Assembly: GCF_015706575.1 (NCBI RefSeq)
Contig: NW_024037069.1
Coordinates: forward strand, 33,129,315-33,193,314
Direction: 5' to 3'
DNA from: Patiria miniata
Lineage: Eukaryota > Echinodermata > Asteroidea > Valvatida > Asterinidae
Length of the DNA: 64,000 nucleotides
Shown: positions 59,401 through 64,000 of the stretch, in pieces
How positions within the stretch are numbered: the stretch's first letter is position 1
How the letters are laid out: each line of letters opens with the position of its first letter
The notes under the pieces: model-generated
Databases searched by the model: none
What the model was told of the DNA's origin: nothing
The model's input: only the letters and a program-made list of their open reading frames with translations
Program-made: the position numbers and the translations under genes

Positions 59401-62400
59401 CAACAATCAGCATCAACTAATCATCAATCAACATCAACATTAACAATCAACAATCAAAATCAACAATTTACAATTAACATCAACAATCATCAACAATCAA
59501 CATCAATAACCAACATAAACAATCATCATCAGAAACATCACCAACAATCGACATCAATAATCAACATCAACAATCAACGTCAACAATCAACATCAACAAT
59601 CAACAATCAACATCAACAATCAACAATCAACATCAACAATCAACAACAACAATCAACAATGCGAAAAAGCCCTATGTTCTGTTGATTGAACAGACATAAA
59701 CCTCTAGTTTTTTTTTTTTTTCTTCAAGCTTGGATTGTACAGACAAGGTGGGGAACTTTCATGCTTTTTTGGTGTCCTCATGTACATTAGTGTCCTCCAT
59801 AATTTGCCTTGGTGCTTTCGATCATTTGCCTTGGTACAATTTCCCATTCCTTGGTGCTCTTTGGTAAACAAAATTGAGGAGGTGCAAACTTGCTACTTGC
59901 GCAACTTTGAAATTTGCGCGCGCAAGTTTCAAACTTGCGCAAGTAGCAAGTTTGTGCTCGACAGTACTTGTAGTAACGATTGCACGAGGAACAGCGTGCG
60001 CGCGAAGGTTTATTAGTCAGACCCTATTTATATCTAACAGTACGTCTAGATTCCAGACTAGCTGCTACAACTCCCCAGTTCATTAGGAATTTTACTGAAA
60101 GGTATGCGACAAGGTATGCAACAAAATTCACGACATTGCAAACAAATTCGCATACGTGTGCGCACATATTCGCGATAAATTTCTCAACAACGCATACGTG
60201 TGCGCACATATTCGCGAATTGTTTCACGACATTGCATACGTGTGCGCACACATTCGCGATAAATTTCGCGACATCGCATACGTATGCGCACACGTTTGCG
60301 ATATGCGATGTCCCTTCAGGGCCACCATACATACGCACATACATCGTATGTCAGTAAGCCCGCAGGGCACGTGTTACTGAGTTCAAATCCTAACCACAGT
60401 GACTGTTTTAGCCGATTTTCGGCTAACTTTGACAGACTTTATGTTCATGCATAGTCAGAGACGTATTATTGATTAAAAAAAATCATAATGCGGAAAAGCC
60501 CTATGTTCTGTTGCAAACAGACATAGATCTCTAGTTTTTTTTTCCACTTTTTTTCCCATAGGATAACACGTGTTTTCGTTCTACAAGTCACTTTTTGCCT
60601 TGTTTCAAATCAGACCGACTTCAAACCTGGCCCACTGTTAGACTATCATCTGAAGATGTGTGCCGAAACTTTTCGTCATCATGACGTCATCACGTGTCAC
60701 GTGACGTCATCATAAAAGAGCATACTTCAAGGCCCTATATCTACAGAACCGGAAGTCCGATTTGGTTCAAACTTGGTATGCAAGTATTCCGGGACGTGTT
60801 ATAGACGAAAATTGCAGTGACGTCATGATGACGTCATCATGTGATTTTATATAAATTATTCAATTTTTGGACCTGTTACTCATATCTCATAAACGGAATG
60901 TGGTAAATTCGAAATTCTTTTTGTAACAGGTTTGTTAGGTCATAGATAGATGCACAAAATTTCATAAAATGTGTGACGTCATCATGACGTCATCAAAAAC
61001 GTGATTTTTTGATTCACATATAAGAATATGTCCGATCTTTATGAAATTTGGTGGGTAGGTAGGTAAAGATAACAGCATTCGAAATCTGAAGTGACGTCAT
61101 CATGACGTCATCATCTGATTTTTATGAATGTTTCAAATTTTAATATTTTCTTCAAATTTTGCAAAAATTATATAAAATATGGTCCGATCGACTTCAAACC
61201 AGGCACACACTTAAACAACCATCTGAAGATGTATGCCGAATCATAACGTCATCATGACGTCATCACGTGTCACATGACGTCATCCTAAAGGTGCATACTT
61301 TAAGACCCTATATGTACAAAACCAGAGGTCCAATTGGGTTCAAACTTGGTATGCAAGTATTCCGGGAAGTGTTATAGACGAAAATTGCAGTGACGTCACG
61401 ATGATTTTATATAAATTATGCAATTTTTTTACCTTATTTTACTCAAACCTCATCAATGGAACATGGTAAATTCAAAATTCTTTTTGTAACATGTTTGTTA
61501 GTTGAAAGACACATGCACAAAATTTCATAAAATGTGTGACGTCATCATGATGTCATCAAAAACGTGTTTTGTGATTCACATATAAGGGTATGTCCGATCG
61601 TTATGAAACTTGGTGGGTAGGTAGGTATAGATAAAAGCATTCAAAATCTGAAGTGACGTCATCATGACGTCATCGTCTGTTTTTAATGAATTTTTCAAAT
61701 TTTAATATTTTCTTCATTAATAAAACGGTCGAAACAGCTCAGTGTTTGTCCACAAACACATTTCTAGTTGTCATTGAAAAGCAAGCGCACAAGTCAATGG
61801 AGGGGAATGTTTTTTTTTCATGATTTAATATTAAACGTTGCGATCCACGTGGTATGGTAACCACGCAAAACTGAGTCTGTATTATATAAGCACATCTATA
61901 GTAAGTGAAGCATACTACATAGTTGATGTATCAGCGAAACGTCAATACTATATAATTGAGGCTTCTGGGCTGTTTGGTGAGGAGCCATTCAAGTAACAGA
62001 GACTGTCTTACACTGCTCAGCCTTGTTTCAAGCCTGTATTTTGCCTTCTGATCCCTTTATATCGCCGTCAAAGCACCACAGTGGTAGAGCGCGTTTATTG
62101 CCACAAATACCCCCATCTATCCCGAATAAAAATTCTTGATGGCATTTAGAGAAATAAGCCCCGATTTGCTGTTAGTCAGAGTAACTTAGGAATGAAACAA
62201 AAATAATTAAGAACTAGGTACGAATTGGAAACCGATTCGGACCAAAAAAAAAATGCGATTTAGTGCAGAATGAAACCGAATTGTAGCGATTGTGTAAAAA
62301 AAACACACCCATAATTATGAATAACTCAACATTTATCCAGAGTGACCCAGAATTATGCCGATTTAGTGTGTTCGTAAGTTATTCCTATAATAGTCGTACA

Positions 62401-63940
62401 TTTCTTAATACATTCATAATAATTCAGCATGATTCTGGGCTGTTAACAACAAAAATAACTCAACGAAACTTGAAAGAATGCTGTGAGAATATCCAGAATG
62501 CTGTAAGAATATCCAGAATTAGGTACGAATGCAACAAGAATAAAGCAAGAATTGAAATCGGTTTCCGAATCACCCCGACAATTTTGGACATGTCCACAAT
62601 TGTGGGGGTGCTTCCCGATCTTTAACGATCTTTTACCGAACTATCAGAATCATCCCGAGGCAGCCAAGAACCATTTCCCGAGTTACTCAAGAATTGCTTT
62701 CGCGGCGATTCGGCTTTAAGATTGGGAATGTATTAACCTAGCATTAAGATACTTGGAAATTGCCGGGGCTCGGTAACAAAGTTGATGATAGCGCCCGTAT
62801 GACCGCAATGGTTTGACGGCGCTTGCTAGGGAGTGGAACCATTTGCATTAAAGACCAGTGACCTACCAGTATGAGTCACTCCAAAACGACGGGCCATTCA
62901 GTCGTGCCTGAAAAGCATTAGTCCAGAGTTTTTCTCTTGATGATCGGATACGCTCATCGGGAATGGTGCCGTCTTCTAGACCCAGTCGCTGACAACTATC
63001 TGCTGTCAAGATCAAAATAAAACCATGGATGATAAAGAGACGTCAACGGATCTAGAGTAATTGATTCGATTTTACGGTTTTCTTGTATTCTTTCCATTTT
63101 GAACCCTAAATTAGTAATGATTTCAATAAAGACAACATGCAGAGGCAATATGTGAAGGTGTACGTTTTGTTCTAAGAAAGCTGGTATTTAGTGGTACAAA
63201 ATTGTAAAGTTAACATATCTTCAGTATCTGGATCGGATAAATTCAATGTCTCACATTTACGGAGGAAAGTGTGGGGGAAAAACCTGTGTCATTACATCTG
63301 AAGTAGCCTATTCATTGAAATTGGTTATTTTAGTTCCATATTAACCCCTGATAAACGTTACATCAGGCGCGGTTCTAGAACCAATATTTTTTGGGGGGCT
63401 AGCACGGTGGATCCAGAATATTTTCCAGGGAGGCGTGCTGAAATGTAGACCGGTTATTTTTTTCCAGACTCTTAGGTCTCCGAAAATCAATAGGGGAGGG
63501 GGGGGGGGGGGGCTCATGCCATATTTTCAATGGAGAGCGCAGATAAAATCCTAAAATCATTCACACTATATTAACTAATGCACCCTTGTCACGGCTATTT
63601 CTTCTTTAGGGGGAGACCGTTCGCATGTACATTACAATCCTTCTTTTTCCTAATGCAATTTGTTTTTTTTACGGAATTTATGGGGGGGGGCTAGACAAAA
63701 TTTTGGGGGAGCTACAGCCCCCCCCCCCCCCCCCCCCCCCCCGTAGAACCGCAGCCCGAAGCCCGTTAGCAAATATTTATTTCGACTTACCCTTCGCAGT
63801 ATCACCGCATTGTCTTGGGCATCCTTTCCGTACTAACTCCATGAACTGTGCCATCCATTGGTGCATGTCTGCTGCATCCAGCTCCGGTGGTTGACCGAAG
63901 AAACAAACCCTCGCCTTGCTCTCCACACAGTCCATGAATA
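54335..63940 (-). CDS. Secreted discoidin (F5/8 type C) domain protein, copy 5 (exon 1 beyond the window)
   Basis: Exons 2-5 seen: 63940-63791, 62999-62867, 54802-54628, 54487-54335. Phases match the other copies, and all are open with GT-AG sites. Exon 2 encodes VFMDCVESKARVCFFGQPPE... RKGCPRQCGDTAK, one codon shorter. The F5/8 domain has DSCQRLGLEDGTIPDERI, then a loop unlike the rest (SSREKLWTNAFQARLN, with a Trp), GPSFWSDSY, CWIEVDLLQTT, ITQGNEFSWTTY, and a last loop TRRIVRYALRF before QCPMD. The signal-peptide exon should lie right of 64,000. Intron 3 is about 8 kb because of the Helentron-like nest inserted roughly 33 nt upstream of the acceptor at 54,802; whether it is still spliced is unknown. 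Confidence 0.8.
54872..56268 (+). mobile_element. Helentron-like element with GGGAACAGCT ends
   Basis: 5' hairpin AGCTGTTCCCAATT...AATTGGGAACAGCT; 3' end TTGGGAACAGCTC, hairpin GTGGTTGT/ACAACCAC, then AATTTCTAG|T. The interior (55,100-56,200) is repeated at 56,560-57,600. A second, altered 3' end (AATGCGGAAAGCCC...ATCTCTAA at 56,150-56,195) lies inside, so it is itself composite. Confidence 0.6.
55150..57600. repeat. Two ~1.1 kb direct repeats (55,110-56,200 and 56,560-57,600)
   Basis: Long matching stretches about 1.44 kb apart, for example CCGCAGCATTCTGTTGCCGG at 55,378 and 56,827. They differ by scattered substitutions and carry TGATGACGTCATC, CACGTGACCC and CGCCCTCTAGCG motifs. No coding frame is supported. 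Confidence 0.8.
56342..56412. repeat. (CTT)n microsatellite
   Basis: Near-perfect CTT array beside poly-T. It produces poly-Glu, poly-Ser and poly-Phe open frames that are not genes. Confidence 0.95.
57890..59707 (+). mobile_element. Helentron-like element inside a MITE
   Basis: 5' hairpin GGCTTTTTCGC/GCGAAAAAGCC at 57,896; 3' end GCGAAAAAGCCC, hairpin TGTTCTGTT/AACAGACATA, then ACCTCTAG|T at 59,704-59,707. It splits the poly-T tract of a Harbinger-like MITE, as expected for insertion at TT. The interior has TGACGTCATCATGACGTCAT units (58,080-58,990) and a CAATCAACATC array. Confidence 0.65.
59015..59660. repeat. CAATCAACATCAA low-complexity array
   Basis: About 645 bp of irregular AATCAAC and ATCAACA units on one strand, almost without G. 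The Asn/Gln-rich frame inside comes from the repeat. It sits in the 3' part of the element 57,890-59,707, just before its terminal hairpin. Confidence 0.95.
59885..59954. repeat. 70 bp near-perfect palindrome
   Basis: CAAACTTGCTACTTGCGCAA is followed after 30 bases by its exact reverse complement; the middle also pairs around a GCGC centre with few mismatches. It lies just where the second Harbinger-like MITE loses similarity to the first. Confidence 0.85.
60147..60310. repeat. Four units of a 42 bp repeat
   Basis: Units with CATACGTGTGCGCACATATT start at 60,151, 60,193, 60,235 and 60,277. As 42 is a multiple of 3, both strands show open repeated frames (14-residue periods). Each unit is nearly palindromic around GTGTGCGCACA. 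Confidence 0.85.
60590..61735. repeat. Two ~580 bp units rich in TGACGTCA
   Basis: Units begin near CGACTTCAAACC at 60,609 and 61,188 and share CATCTGAAGATGT, CGTCATCATGACGTCATCA and CCGGGA...GTGTTATAGACGAAAATTG. They lie between the end of the element at 60,534 and the outer end at 61,767. Confidence 0.75.
62108..62760. other. Insertion in copy 5 intron 2-3 region, type unknown
   Basis: Array copies 2-4 share DNA downstream of the first discoidin exon (for example 41,640-41,830). In copy 5 the part between CAAAGCACCACAGTGGTAGAG (62,066) and the region before 62,760 is replaced by about 650 bp rich in CCGAAT/CCCGA motifs. A 111-codon frame (62,290-62,625) falls here; it has no recognisable domain, and I do not call a gene. 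Confidence 0.4.
63493..63742. repeat. Poly-G and poly-C runs in copy 5 intron
   Basis: Runs of about 18 G (63,495), 9 G (63,684) and about 23 C (63,719) in the intron right after exon 2. Related wording around GGGGCTAG and CAGCCCC suggests an old inverted pair. Such runs are assembly-error-prone. Confidence 0.8.
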
Positions 63941-64000
63941 CTAGAACTATCGAATTAAAGAAAAACACAAGAAAACACATTTAATGCAAACTTCTTGGAG

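Larger units (their letters stand above)
57808..59884. mobile_element. Second Harbinger-like MITE, split by an insertion
   Basis: Left part 57,808-57,890 matches 50,292-50,370, including GGCC, TATTCGGTCTCTGGTCAGAC and GACGCGGCCACGCGG, preceded by TTA. The right part 59,708-59,884 matches 50,385-50,550 (CAAGCTTGG...GTACAGACAAGG, CCTTGGTGC). Between them lies the Helentron-like element 57,890-59,707. The MITE's own right end is missing after 59,884. Confidence 0.75.
56296..60534 (+). mobile_element. Helentron-like element with GCTTTTCCGC ends
   Basis: 5' hairpin GGCTTTTCCGC/GCGGAAAAG at 56,297; 3' end GCGGAAAAGCCC, hairpin TGTTCTGTT/AACAGACATA and GATCTCTAG|T at 60,531-60,534. Subterminal inverted repeats agree. 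It contains a Harbinger-like MITE that is in turn split by another element. Confidence 0.55.
54836..61767 (+). mobile_element. Helentron-like element (outermost of a nest)
   Basis: Starts TTAGCTGTTTCGGTG with a matching arm CCGAAACAGCT at once after it, and ends CGAAACAGCTCAGTG, hairpin GTGTTTGT/ACAAACAC, then ATTTCTAG|T. The same ends bound the element at 52,168-53,440. Copies 2-4 run without interruption at this place (for example 41,030-41,060), so the insertion is specific to copy 5. Within lie at least three further elements; the outer element's own sequence is probably the flanking repeats, including two ~580 bp units at 60,590-61,735. Confidence 0.65.

Noticed and set aside
59980..60357. 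125-codon frame with 14-residue repeats
   Set aside because: The 42 bp repeat is open on both strands because 42 is a multiple of three; no start signal, splice site or known motif.
62290..62625. 111-codon open frame in copy 5 intron
   Set aside because: No recognisable domain, no paralogue in other units, lies in inserted repeat-like DNA; could be chance.

Overview
This window looks like nuclear DNA of a metazoan, most likely a marine invertebrate deuterostome (echinoderm or hemichordate favoured, not proven). The evidence is spliced genes with GT-AG and a few GC-AG introns, a receptor tyrosine phosphatase with fibronectin III repeats, roughly 60-65% AT by eye, tRNA-derived SINEs, microsatellites and many DNA transposons. 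It is not bacterial; most open frames over 60 codons are chance.

Region 1 (1-13,483, + strand) is the 3' part of a receptor-type protein tyrosine phosphatase gene. It has one partial and six complete FN3 domains (one exon each), a transmembrane exon, a Ser/Thr/Pro/Lys-rich juxtamembrane segment, a catalytic D1 domain with intact [10 protein letters not shown] and WPD motifs, and a D2 domain that has lost both catalytic aspartate and arginine. 25 exons were traced, and they join in frame to a stop at 13,481-13,483.

Region 2 (about 15.2-64 kb, - strand) is a tandem array of small five-exon genes. Each encodes a secreted protein of about 220 aa: signal peptide, a four-cysteine segment I do not recognise, and one F5/8 type C (discoidin) domain split over three exons. 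Three copies are complete (22,332-26,377; 29,530-36,261; 40,341-50,137). One runs off the right edge (54,335-63,940). One is a pseudogene (17,135-18,401). A lone 5'-flank-like block at 15.2-16.3 kb hints at a sixth, lost copy. The copies differ most in short loops of the discoidin domain that bind ligand in coagulation factor V/VIII relatives.

Region 3 is the DNA between and inside those genes. Because the units are paralogous, several insertions can be defined against an 'empty' copy: a Harbinger-like MITE with TTA target duplication, a Helentron/HINE-like element carrying seven ~171 bp repeats, and a ~6.9 kb nest of Helentron-like elements in an intron of the last gene. Others recognised by their ends are a piggyBac-like MITE (TTAA), a hAT-like element with GACCGA arrays, and several tRNA-SINEs. 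Large tracts are full of TGACGTCA palindromes.

All homology calls rest on reading motifs by eye; no database search was possible.
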